12,316 nucleotides of DNA from Lachnospiraceae bacterium. Its GTDB lineage: Bacteria > Bacillota_A > Clostridia > Lachnospirales > Lachnospiraceae. Positions 6,215 through 12,316 of this stretch are shown piece after piece (the stretch's first letter is position 1; the number at the start of each line of letters is the position of its first letter). Location of the stretch: the NCBI GenBank assembly GCA_017561985.1, contig JAFZAZ010000024.1, positions 1 through 12,316 of the forward strand, given 5' to 3'. The notes beneath the pieces were generated by a model that worked only from the letters and a program-made list of their open reading frames with translations, was not told the DNA's origin and did no database searches. Made by a program: the position numbers and the translations under genes.

Positions 6215-6708
6215 ATAAAAACAAGCTGTTCCCGCCGGGGACAAACGTCGCGGTCGAGTGCTGTGTGCTGGGGACGACGATCGGGTGGATGGTGATCGCC
6301 GGCATGAGCTTTATTTCGAAGTTTCAACAGGCGAGAGAGAATCTGTACGATGATTTCGGAAACGGTGTCATGATACGGAATCTGGACAGGGAAATGCCAA
6401 AACTGAGATCGCTAGTCTCCGGCAGATTGTACGGGCTTTTGATCGTACTTCTCGGTTGTGCGGCAATCGCGGTCGGGCACTATGTGAGTTACTACCGGGA
6501 GAGCAAGAGCATCTATGTCATGAAGCGGGTTTCGAGCCGCGCGGAGATCCACGTGCGTTGTCTGGCGGTGCCGCTGATCACATTTGCCGTCGCATTGATC
6601 ATCGCATTTATCATGTTTCGGCTGTATGTGTGGGGATATTACTATTTTTCGCCTGAGGGAAGCCTGCCGAAGCAGGTTGACCCGTCGTTTTGGAGGGCAG
6701 TGTTATGA
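6211..6708 (+). CDS. Three-helix half-permease, apparently short relative to its paralogues
   Basis: The 165-aa protein has predicted helices near 14-33, 71-91 and 117-140, and the block SKSIYVMKRV (98-107) shared with the 275-aa permease. It matches only the front half of that permease. It ends in ...SFWRAVL where the paralogue continues into ...AILRNKLYNGLIPI and three more helices. GGAGG sits 7 bases before its ATG. Both flanking junctions are 4-base ATGA overlaps, so it is translated with its neighbours and the short form looks settled, not freshly broken. It could be a naturally split subunit that works with the 275-aa or 843-aa protein, or an old deletion that fused the permease end directly to the ATPase gene. 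Without relatives to compare I cannot tell which. Confidence 0.8.
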   Translation: MNKNKLFPPGTNVAVECCVLGTTIGWMVIAGMSFISKFQQARENLYDDFGNGVMIRNLDREMPKLRSLVSGRLYGLLIVLLGCAAIAVGHYVSYYRESKSIYVMKRVSSRAEIHVRCLAVPLITFAVALIIAFIMFRLYVWGYYYFSPEGSLPKQVDPSFWRAVL

Positions 6709-7451
6709 TTGAGATTAAGAACGTTTCGAAGATGTATTTCGGTTCGGTGGTCGCTCTCGCCGATGTCAGTCTTACGATCGGATCCGGAGAGATCATCGGT
6801 CTGTTCGGCGAAAACGGTGCCGGCAAGACGACGCTCATGAAGAGCATCCTCGGCATCCAGAGCTTTCAGGGGCAGATTCTGTTGGACGGGGAGCCGATCA
6901 CGAGGAAAAATATCGCGCGGCTGTCGTTCGGAACGTGCGAGCACAGTTTCTTTCCGAATCTTACGGCTGCGGAAAATGCACAGTTCTACAAGGAGCATTT
7001 TCCGAAATATAACGAGAAGCGGTTCAACGGCCTGATGGAATTCTTCGGGCTTCCGGCGTACCGCAGGGTGCGCGGGCTTTCGACGGGCCAGCAGAACCAG
7101 CTGGAGGTGATTCTGGCGCTCTCGCAGGGTGCGGATTACATTTTCCTCGACGAGCCTTTCGCGGGCAACGACATCTTCAACCGGGAGGATTTTTACAAGG
7201 TTCTTCTGGGAATCATGAACCCGAACGAGACGATCGTTCTGTCCACGCATCTGATTGAGGAAGTGGCCGGATTTATCGACCGTGCGGTGCTGATCCGCAG
7301 GGGACATTTGGTCGGTGACGCGCAGGTTGCGGACCTCGAGCAGCAAGGATTGTCTCTGACGGACTATGTCAAGCAGCAGTACGGCTATCAGTCGGACCGC
7401 GTGAGCAAGGCGCTTGACAGCATTATCGGCGGGGAGGAAGAAAATGCGTAA
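6705..7451 (+). CDS. ABC transporter ATP-binding protein (YtrB-like)
   Basis: The 248-aa ATPase has Walker A GENGAGKT (35-42), signature LSTGQQNQ (125-132), Walker B YIFLDEP (145-151), D-loop AGND (153-156) and the switch histidine in LSTHLIEE (His182). At the usual Q-loop glutamine position the sequence reads FGTCEH, so Glu79 appears to replace Gln; this loop normally contacts the permease. The remaining motifs are intact and ATP hydrolysis is expected. It should drive the permease proteins encoded immediately upstream. Start ATG 6705 has GGAGGG 7 bases upstream and overlaps the previous stop by 4 bases; the TTG at 6690 is inside the ribosome binding site and is rejected. It overlaps the next gene by 8 bases. 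A perfect inverted pair of the CGGAAAATG word lies in the gene (6970-7004). Confidence 0.96.
   Translation: MIEIKNVSKMYFGSVVALADVSLTIGSGEIIGLFGENGAGKTTLMKSILGIQSFQGQILLDGEPITRKNIARLSFGTCEHSFFPNLTAAENAQFYKEHFPKYNEKRFNGLMEFFGLPAYRRVRGLSTGQQNQLEVILALSQGADYIFLDEPFAGNDIFNREDFYKVLLGIMNPNETIVLSTHLIEEVAGFIDRAVLIRRGHLVGDAQVADLEQQGLSLTDYVKQQYGYQSDRVSKALDSIIGGEEENA
6970..7004. repeat. Perfect 10-bp inverted pair of the CGGAAAATGC word inside the ATPase gene
   Basis: CGGAAAATGC (6970-6979) and GCATTTTCCG (6995-7004) are exact reverse complements 15 bp apart and could form a hairpin in RNA or DNA. The left copy is read as Glu-Asn, the right as His-Phe-Pro, so protein repetition does not explain the pair. 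Confidence 0.85.
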
Positions 7452-8832
7452 GTGGTTGATCGTGTGCGTCGTCACATGCCTGCTTGCGGCTGCCGGCGGA
7501 TTGGGCGTCCGGTACGGCCTGAGGCGGCAGGCGACGGCGATTGATGTGGAAGAAAAAACGATCGAGGGAAGCAGTGCAGAGGCGGAAGGACTTGTACTTC
7601 AGACGGTTTACAAGCTGGGAAGTTCGACGTGGAGGACAGTCGCTGAGCTGACCTCGCAGGGATTCCGGACGGATACGACGTTCGGCTTCGAGAAGGAACC
7701 GCAGTATCTGACGTCACATTTTTTCGGAATCGACTGCCTGCATGTAATTATTTCCATCGAGAATCCGGAGCGGATCTGGAATCTTTACGGAAATCCCGGT
7801 GAAGAAGTGCTGAATGCGAAGGACGTCAAGGTTCCCAGAAAGGAAATCTCCGAGTATGAGACCTTCAGTTTACACGGCCCTTATTACGACGCATACGATG
7901 CCGAGGACAAAATCTGCGAGTTTCTGCGGATACGTGTGCTGGACGAGGAGATTGTCCGCATTCGAAAGAACCGCGTGTCGTATGATCTGCCGGAGCTATG
8001 GTATGATTATGAGTGGTCAATCGACTCCGGCGTAAGCGGCGAACGTGATGCTTTCTATCCGAATACAATGTCTGCATACACCGGTGAAAAACTATATTTT
8101 GCGCTGAGCAACCGGTCAAACAATGGGAAGATCATGGATTTTTCCGATACCCCGGGCGGATACGGAGTATATATGCTGCCGATGCGCAAGGCGGCAGACC
8201 TCAAAGAGGCAGTCAGCGTTTTGCGGGGCGACATTTATAAGCGTATTAATCACGATTATGAGGTCGGAGAGGTCCGGACATTATATTCCGTCGATCCGGA
8301 GATGGAGATCAAGGGGATTGCCGTCAGTGAGGATAAGACCAAACTCTTTGTGCTTCTTGAAGACAAAGGATGGTACAGAGTCTCGGTGCTCGATGCGGAG
8401 AGCGGTTCGCTGCTTTCGCAGGTCGATCTTGGTGAGTTTACGGAAGCTGAGGATGTGTCTTTCGATTGTCATGCGGGCGCGGATTTCGGAGTGTTCTGCC
8501 TCTTTAAACCTGACAGACTGTACATCGTGTCCTGCGAAAATGACGGGAAATGGACAGTGAAAAGCATTGAGAACTTCGTGAAGAAATGCGGCATACTGTA
8601 CAATGGATTTTTGAACTCGAGGATTGCATTTGACGGACAGCGATTTGCGTTCATGTGGGATCACAACAACTATACGTATTGGGACTCCACGTTCCATCTG
8701 GCCGTGTTTGACGGCGACGACGTGGTGTACCGCGGAGATCTCGATCTCAGCTTGAGCAGGGCGAACCGGAACGTGAATTTAAATGATACCGCCGGTATCG
8801 AATTGTTGGATTTCAGGATCTGCTGGAAATGA
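7444..8832 (+). CDS. Membrane-anchored extracytoplasmic protein paralogous to the C-terminal half of the 843-aa fusion
   Basis: The 462-aa protein has a single N-terminal hydrophobic helix (about 4-24) behind MRKW, with no clear lipobox, so it is probably a signal anchor; the rest should lie outside the membrane. It follows the same plan as residues 330-843 of the fusion protein. Just after the helix comes EGSSAEAEGL (compare KGSPEAADGL), then PGGYGVYMLP (about 238-247), DPEMEI...SEDKTKLFV and a strand-rich end with VVYRG (compare IVYEG). The repeated short beta-strand pattern suggests a propeller-like fold (inference). I recognise no enzyme motif. Start ATG 7444 has GGGGAGG about 5 bases upstream and overlaps the ATPase stop by 8 bases. 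It may be the ligand-sensing or substrate-presenting partner of the ABC system. It is the last gene of the operon; no terminator is visible before the convergent pflA. Confidence 0.85.
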   Translation: MRKWLIVCVVTCLLAAAGGLGVRYGLRRQATAIDVEEKTIEGSSAEAEGLVLQTVYKLGSSTWRTVAELTSQGFRTDTTFGFEKEPQYLTSHFFGIDCLHVIISIENPERIWNLYGNPGEEVLNAKDVKVPRKEISEYETFSLHGPYYDAYDAEDKICEFLRIRVLDEEIVRIRKNRVSYDLPELWYDYEWSIDSGVSGERDAFYPNTMSAYTGEKLYFALSNRSNNGKIMDFSDTPGGYGVYMLPMRKAADLKEAVSVLRGDIYKRINHDYEVGEVRTLYSVDPEMEIKGIAVSEDKTKLFVLLEDKGWYRVSVLDAESGSLLSQVDLGEFTEAEDVSFDCHAGADFGVFCLFKPDRLYIVSCENDGKWTVKSIENFVKKCGILYNGFLNSRIAFDGQRFAFMWDHNNYTYWDSTFHLAVFDGDDVVYRGDLDLSLSRANRNVNLNDTAGIELLDFRICWK

Positions 8833-8848
8833 TCGGTTCTTTTGAGAG

Positions 8849-9604
8849 TTACAGGAGCTCCTCGAGACGCCGCAGTGTCGCTTCGTCGCACTCGGGAATG
8901 TCGGCGCAGGGGAACGGGATTCCGAGAGCTTCGTACTTGGTGACGCAGAGCTTGCGGAACGGAAGAAGTTCGATCTTTTGAAGATTGTCATAGCGCTTTG
9001 CCAGCGCTGCCATTGCAGAAACCTCCTCGACGGTGTCCGTGAAGCCGGGAACGACGACGTGGCGCACCCAGAGGGGAATCGATAACGCTTGTGTGTGGGA
9101 CAGAAAGCGTAATACAGCGGAGAGACTGCCTTTCGTGTGCGAGAGGTAGTCTTTTTCGTTTGCAAATTTGATGTCGGCGATGACGAGGTCGGTCACGGAG
9201 AGCACCGCGTCGAGAGCGTTTTCGTCGGTCGTGCCGATCCCGGAGGTGTCGAGGCAGGTGTTGATCCCCTCCTCGTGAAGACGTGAAAACAAAGCCGCCA
9301 CGAAGCGCCACTGCAGCAGCGCCTCGCCGCCGGAGACAGTCACGCCGCCGTCAGCGCCGAAGTATGTGCGGTAGCGGAGCACTTTGGCTACGACATCCTC
9401 AACGGTGTATTCCGTTCCGCCTGCAGGGTTCCAGGTGTCGGGGTTGTGGCAGTACATGCACCGAAGAGGGCAGCCCTGCAGAAAGATCACGAAACGAAGC
9501 CCCGGACCGTCGACGGCGCCGAGGGACTGGAACGAGTGGATCCGACCGGTGATGGGCTCACTGCCGGCATTTTTCGCTTCGGGACAGTCCGCGGGATTGT
9601 TCAT
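8849..9604 (-). CDS. pflA: Pyruvate formate-lyase-activating enzyme (radical SAM)
   Basis: The 251-aa radical-SAM protein has the cluster-binding CPLRCMYC (Cys45, Cys49, Cys52; the CxxxCxxC that holds the 4Fe-4S cluster). Upstream of it is the activase-type DGPGLRFVIFLQGC, and downstream GGVTVSGGEALLQ and CLDTSG for SAM binding. It makes a 5'-deoxyadenosyl radical that abstracts a hydrogen from the glycyl-radical glycine of PflB, switching the lyase on under anaerobiosis. The length is that of the family. ATG 9604 has GGAGG 6 bases upstream. It follows pflB by 54 bases with a terminator in between, so it is probably expressed at a lower level than pflB by read-through, as suits an activase needed in small amounts. 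Its stop lies only 16 bases from the end of the convergent ABC operon. Confidence 0.96.
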   Translation of the reverse strand: MNNPADCPEAKNAGSEPITGRIHSFQSLGAVDGPGLRFVIFLQGCPLRCMYCHNPDTWNPAGGTEYTVEDVVAKVLRYRTYFGADGGVTVSGGEALLQWRFVAALFSRLHEEGINTCLDTSGIGTTDENALDAVLSVTDLVIADIKFANEKDYLSHTKGSLSAVLRFLSHTQALSIPLWVRHVVVPGFTDTVEEVSAMAALAKRYDNLQKIELLPFRKLCVTKYEALGIPFPCADIPECDEATLRRLEELL

Positions 9605-9618
9605 GAAAACCTCCGATG

Positions 9619-9647
9619 AAAAAGGGCGGGGCTGTGCGGCCCCGCCC
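9619..9647 (-). terminator. Strong intrinsic terminator between pflB and pflA
   Basis: A perfect 9-bp GC stem, GGGCGGGGC (minus strand, 9647-9639) with GCCCCGCCC (9632-9624), has a 6-base loop and is followed by TTTTT (9623-9619). It ends 14 bases before the pflA start codon and leaves the pflA ribosome binding site just downstream. No separate pflA promoter is seen in the 54-bp gap, so pflA depends on read-through. Confidence 0.93.
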
Positions 9648-9658
9648 GTGATCTGCGT

Positions 9659-11890
9659 TTATACCGCCTCGTGGAACGTGCGGGAGATGACTTCCTTCTT
9701 CTGCTCGAGCGTGAGCTTGTTGAAGGTTACCGCGTAGCCGGAGACGCGGATTGTGAGCGTCGGATACTTCTCCGGGTGATTCATCGCATCGATCAGGGTC
9801 TCGCGGTTGAGAACGTTGACGTTTAAGTGGTGAGCATTTTGCGCAAAATAACCGTCCAGAATGTGGATGAGGTTTTGGCAGCGCTCCTCCTCGCTGTGTC
9901 CGAGTGCCTGCGGGATGATCGAGAACGTGTTGCTGATGCCGTCCTTGCAGGTCTGGTACGAGAGCTTCGCGACCGAGTTGAGGGATGCGAGAGCACCGCT
10001 TCTGTCACGGCCGTGCATCGGGTTTGCACCGGGCGCGAACGGCTCGCCGGCGCGGCGTCCGTCGGGCGTGTTGCCGGTCTTCTTGCCGTACATCACGTTC
10101 GAGGTGATCGTGAGGATCGAGAGCGTGTGCTCGGCGCCTCTGTATGTAGGCGTACGGCGGAGAGCGGCGAGGAAGAGCTCGGTCTGCTCCTTCGCAAGAA
10201 GGTCGACGCGGTCGTCGTCGTTGCCGTAGCAGGGGAACTCGCCCACAGTCTCGAAATCCTTGATCAAGCCGGTCTCCGCATCGCGGATCGGCTTTACCTT
10301 CGCGTACTTGATCGCGGACAGGGAGTCCGCAAGAACCGAGAGGCCGGCGACGCCGAACGCCATGTAGCGGTGAACGTTCGTGTCGTGAAGGGCCATCTGC
10401 GTCTTTTCGTATGCGTATTTGTCGTGCATGTAGTGGATCATGTTCATTGCGGTGACGTACGTCTTTGCGAGCCACTCGCGGTAAATGCCCATGCGTTCCA
10501 TGACTTTGTCGTACTCGAGATACTCGCCGTCGTAGACGGGCATCTCCGGGCCGACCTGAAGGTTGTAGCGCTCGTCGCGGCCGCCGTTTAAGCTCATCAG
10601 AAGGAGCTTTGCGAGGTTCGCGCGCGCTCCGAAGAACTGCATGTCCTTGCCGAGGCGCATCGCGGAGACGCAGCAGGCGATGCCGTAGTCGTCGCCGTAG
10701 ATCGGGCGCATGAGGTCGTCATTTTCATATTGGATGGCGTCGGTGTCGCAGGACACTTTCGTCGCAAAATTCTTAAAGTTCTGAGGCAGGTCCTTCGACC
10801 ACAGTACCGTGAGGTTCGGCTCCGCGGAAGGTCCTAAGGTGTAGAGCGTGTTGAGGATGCGGAAGGAGTTCTTCGTAACGAGAGTTCTGCCGTCCTCGCC
10901 CATGCCGCCGACGGACTCGGTGATCCACATCGGGTCGCCCGCGAAGAGCTCGTTGTACTCGGGGGTTCTGAGGTGGCGCGCCATGCGAAGCTTCATGACG
11001 AAGTCGTCCAAAAGCTCCTGAAGCTCGCTCTCGGTGAAGACGCCGTTTGCGAGGTCACGCTCAAAGTAGATGTCGAGGAATGTGGACGTGCGGCCCAAAC
11101 TCATCGCCGCGCCGTTTTGCTCCTTGATCGCGCCGAGGTAACCGAAGTACAGCCACTGGATTGCCTCGCGGGAGTTCGTAGCGGGAGCGGAGATATCGAT
11201 GCCGTAGAGAAGCGCCATGTCCTTGAGCTTTCCGAGGAAATTAATCTGCTGGTAGAGCTCCTCCAGACGGCGGATCGTCTCGGCGTCCATGGGCTGCGAA
11301 GCCGCAAGCTCGGCCTTGTCCTTCTGCTTTTCAGCAATCAGGCGGTCGACGCCGTAGAGCGCAACGCGGCGGTAGTCGCCGATGATGCGGCCTCGGCCGT
11401 AGGCATCCGGAAGACCGGTGATGATGCCGACGTGGCGTGCCTTGCGGATCTCGTCGCTGTATACGCGGAAGACGCCGTCATTGTGCGTCGTGCGGTACAG
11501 GAATTCCTCCTCGACCTTCTCGGAGAGCTCGTAGCCGTACGCCTGGCATGCCTTGCGCGTCATGTTGAGTCCGCCGAAGGGGTTGACGCCGCGGCGAAGC
11601 GGCCGGTCGGTCTGCAGGCCGACGATCAGCTCCTTGTCCTTGTCGAGGTATCCCGGCTTATAGTTGAGAAGCGAGGTGACATGCTGCGTGTCGATGTCGA
11701 GGACGCCGCCGAACTGCTGCTCGAGATCAAAGAGATGCGTGAGCTTGCCCATCAATTCCTTTGTGCGGTCCGTAGCGCCCGCGAGGAAACTTCCGTCGCC
11801 CTCGTAAGGCGTGTAATTCTTCTGGATGAAGTCTCTTACGTTGATCTCTGTCTCCCAGGCTCCACCGACAAATCCGTTCCAAGCTTCCAT
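9659..11890 (-). CDS. pflB: Pyruvate formate-lyase (formate C-acetyltransferase)
   Basis: The 743-aa glycyl-radical enzyme converts pyruvate and CoA to acetyl-CoA and formate in the anaerobic cytoplasm. The catalytic cysteine pair is visible in IACCVSAM (Cys406, Cys407). The C-terminal radical loop [11 protein letters not shown] places the radical glycine at Gly718, 25 residues from the end. The N-terminal [10 protein letters not shown] and the mid-protein blocks LDIYFERDL and SGALASLNS fit the true PFL type rather than glycerol- or choline-lyase relatives. The length is close to the E. coli enzyme (760 aa). ATG 11890 has a perfect AGGAGG 7 bases upstream. The 5' leader carries a ZTP riboswitch with a terminator, linking expression to folate one-carbon status, in keeping with formate being the product. 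pflA follows. No copy of the CGGAAAATG word lies in this gene. Confidence 0.98.
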   Translation of the reverse strand: MEAWNGFVGGAWETEINVRDFIQKNYTPYEGDGSFLAGATDRTKELMGKLTHLFDLEQQFGGVLDIDTQHVTSLLNYKPGYLDKDKELIVGLQTDRPLRRGVNPFGGLNMTRKACQAYGYELSEKVEEEFLYRTTHNDGVFRVYSDEIRKARHVGIITGLPDAYGRGRIIGDYRRVALYGVDRLIAEKQKDKAELAASQPMDAETIRRLEELYQQINFLGKLKDMALLYGIDISAPATNSREAIQWLYFGYLGAIKEQNGAAMSLGRTSTFLDIYFERDLANGVFTESELQELLDDFVMKLRMARHLRTPEYNELFAGDPMWITESVGGMGEDGRTLVTKNSFRILNTLYTLGPSAEPNLTVLWSKDLPQNFKNFATKVSCDTDAIQYENDDLMRPIYGDDYGIACCVSAMRLGKDMQFFGARANLAKLLLMSLNGGRDERYNLQVGPEMPVYDGEYLEYDKVMERMGIYREWLAKTYVTAMNMIHYMHDKYAYEKTQMALHDTNVHRYMAFGVAGLSVLADSLSAIKYAKVKPIRDAETGLIKDFETVGEFPCYGNDDDRVDLLAKEQTELFLAALRRTPTYRGAEHTLSILTITSNVMYGKKTGNTPDGRRAGEPFAPGANPMHGRDRSGALASLNSVAKLSYQTCKDGISNTFSIIPQALGHSEEERCQNLIHILDGYFAQNAHHLNVNVLNRETLIDAMNHPEKYPTLTIRVSGYAVTFNKLTLEQKKEVISRTFHEAV

Positions 11891-11915
11891 GACGTTTCCT
11901 CCTACGATTGTCCCT

Positions 11916-11945
11916 GCGGTCGTGCATACACGAGCACTTTACCGC
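11916..11945 (-). other. Leader hairpin between the riboswitch terminator and the pflB start
   Basis: In the pflB 5' leader GCGGT (11945-11941) pairs with ACCGC (11920-11916), with an inner GTGC/GCAC pairing (11937-11934 with 11925-11922). It ends about 15 bases before the AGGAGG. It may protect the mRNA end or space the ribosome site; it does not cover the ribosome binding site. Confidence 0.45.
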
Positions 11946-11969
11946 GCTGTTGTGTCATTGCGTAAAATC

Positions 11970-12003
11970 AAAAAGAGCAACAGCATTCGAAACACTGTTG
12001 CCC
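11970..12003 (-). terminator. Riboswitch-controlled terminator in the pflB leader
   Basis: On the minus strand GGGCAACAG (12003-11995) pairs over 9 bp (one G-U) with CTGTTGCTC (11983-11975) around an 11-base loop, followed by TTTTT (11974-11970). The first four bases, GGGC, are also the 3' end of the ZTP aptamer. Ligand binding and termination therefore compete for the same bases, which makes this an ON switch. Confidence 0.9.
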
Positions 12004-12121
12004 AGACGGTCGGCTTAACGACAATCCGCATCTTCCGGAAAATGCTTCCGACGTCCGCGGTTGTCCCTCACATCTAACCTCACTGTGGTTGTTTCCACAT
12101 GAACCGTCAGAGGCTAAATGT
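12000..12121 (-). promoter_or_regulatory. ZTP (ZMP) riboswitch, the pfl RNA motif
   Basis: On the minus strand a 12-bp P1 pairs ACATTTAGCCTC (12121-12110) with GAGGTTAGATGT (12081-12070). Inside it is the conserved TGACGG internal loop and P2 GTGG/CCAC (12098-12095 with 12088-12085). The 3' part ends in the diagnostic CCGACCGTCTGGGC (12013-12000). GACGG (12108-12104) can pair with CCGTC (12009-12005) as the known pseudoknot. The two halves are joined by a long linker with its own helix, GACAA-CCGC (12065-12057) with GCGG-A-TTGTC (12029-12020). Inside this is a second hairpin carrying a CGGAAAATG word (12036-12044). This class senses ZTP/ZMP, the purine intermediate that accumulates when 10-formyl-tetrahydrofolate is short, and turns on one-carbon genes. 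Here it would raise PFL to supply formate. The assignment rests on the sequence and pairings read by eye. Confidence 0.93.
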
Positions 12122-12136
12122 TCTTCGGTTGACGTC

Positions 12137-12165
12137 AGCATACCACAACATGTTGGGATAGTCAA
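12137..12165 (-). promoter_or_regulatory. Sigma-A promoter of the pflB transcript
   Basis: On the minus strand TTGACT (12165-12160) and TATGCT (12142-12137) are separated by 17 bp. Transcription should start near 12130, just ahead of P1 of the riboswitch. The spacer contains the 10-bp palindrome CAACATGTTG (12155-12146), a possible regulator site. Confidence 0.8.
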
Positions 12166-12186
12166 GATGGCTTTTTGCACAAAAAC

Positions 12187-12217
12187 CTGCTAACAAAAGT
12201 CAAGTACTTTTAAGCAG
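12187..12217. terminator. Possible bidirectional terminator upstream of the pflB promoter
   Basis: CTGCTAACAAAAGT (12187-12200) pairs with ACTTTTAAGCAG (12206-12217) with one mismatch and a bulge, around a short loop. T-runs leave on both sides: ATTTTTA on plus and GTTTTTG on minus. It would isolate the pflB promoter from read-through, mainly from minus-strand transcription entering from the right. Confidence 0.55.
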
Positions 12218-12257
12218 ATTTTTATAAATCCTTTAATCATCTATTTTTGTGTACGCT

Positions 12258-12283
12258 AAAAAGGCTGGCGTTATTATCCAGCC
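12258..12283 (-). terminator. Terminator of a minus-strand gene lying beyond the right edge
   Basis: On the minus strand GGCTGG (12283-12278) pairs with CCAGCC (12268-12263) around a 9-base loop, followed by TTTTT (12262-12258). No coding end is visible between it and the window edge, so its gene must stop outside. Nothing else is recognisable in 12284-12316. Confidence 0.75.
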
Positions 12284-12316
12284 GGGACACCCTGCATAGT
12301 TTTTTATTACTGATAA

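Larger units (their letters stand above)
418..12044. repeat. Dispersed over-represented word CGGAAAATG (11 exact copies)
   Basis: Exact copies on plus start at 418, 812, 1058, 3199, 4567, 5426, 6014, 6970 and 12036. Exact copies on minus (seen as CATTTTCCG) start at 505 and 6996. One near copy, CGGAAAATA, is on minus at 3188-3196. Three copies are intergenic or in untranslated sequence and eight are coding. Among the coding ones it is read as Glu-Asn (812, 1058, 3199, 4567, 6970), Arg-Lys-Met (5426, 6014) or His-Phe-Pro (6996). Random expectation for a given 9-mer in this length on both strands is about 0.1. None lies between 7005 and 12035. Confidence 0.8.

Noticed and set aside
9836..9849. 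14-bp palindrome ATTTTGCGCAAAAT in pflB
   Set aside because: It encodes the conserved ...AQNAHH... stretch of PFL and differs from the dispersed word; it is most likely a coding coincidence.
10973..11965. 330-codon plus-strand frame opposite pflB, and a similar one at 9827-10591
   Set aside because: pflB is unambiguous on the other strand. The antisense frames are valine/leucine/arginine-rich mirror products of its codon use.
11968..12180. 70-codon minus-strand frame upstream of pflB, a possible leader peptide
   Set aside because: It coincides with the ZTP riboswitch and its terminator, and its start lies upstream of the predicted transcription start.

Overview
The window looks like the chromosome of a strictly anaerobic, fermentative Firmicute of the Clostridia (inference). 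It holds the 3' end of an [FeFe]-hydrogenase gene and a complete pyruvate formate-lyase pair (pflB-pflA). It also carries strong AGGAGG-type ribosome binding sites, consensus sigma-A promoters, many U-tract terminators and a YtrA-type GntR regulator. Base composition is roughly balanced to slightly GC-rich, with AT-rich patches at about 2200-2400 and 12170-12316. I see no tRNA, rRNA, CRISPR array or insertion sequence.

Layout. 1-333: end of a hydrogenase gene, closed by a GNRA-loop terminator at 362-392. 334-558: intergenic hairpins and an extended -10 promoter for a membrane-anchored XRE-type regulator (559-1227). A bidirectional terminator (1226-1277) separates it from a convergent MerR/GyrI-like regulator (1293-2102, minus), which has the usual 19-bp-spacer promoter of MerR autoregulators. 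2296-8832: a six-gene plus-strand operon behind a perfect TTGACA-N17-TATAAT promoter overlaid by two copies of GTATTA-N6-TAATAC, probably the operators of the operon's own YtrA-like GntR repressor. 8849-12165: pflB then pflA on the minus strand, with a terminator between them. The pflB leader carries a ZTP (pfl-motif) riboswitch whose expression platform is an intrinsic terminator. 12166-12316: terminators of an upstream minus-strand unit outside the window.

The most unusual unit is the 2403-8832 operon. It encodes, in order, a permease-like membrane domain fused to a large extracytoplasmic domain (843 aa), the GntR regulator (127 aa), a six-helix permease (275 aa), a three-helix half-permease (165 aa), an ABC ATPase (248 aa), and a membrane-anchored extracytoplasmic protein (462 aa). 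The modules are internally paralogous. The first half of the 843-aa protein resembles the 275-aa permease, its second half resembles the 462-aa protein, and the 165-aa protein matches only the front half of the permease. This looks like a Ytr-type ABC system, a family linked in Bacillus to cell-wall antibiotic stress, to which a probable beta-propeller-like sensor or partner has been added both as a fusion and as a separate protein. Function is inferred.

A second signal cuts across gene boundaries. The 9-mer CGGAAAATG occurs 11 times exactly (both strands, counted by eye), where about 0.1 would be expected by chance. It occurs in several reading frames, in promoters, in the riboswitch linker, and in inverted pairs able to form hairpins. 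It behaves like a dispersed DNA-level word (uptake-type, Chi-like or small-repeat signal), not a by-product of codon choice.
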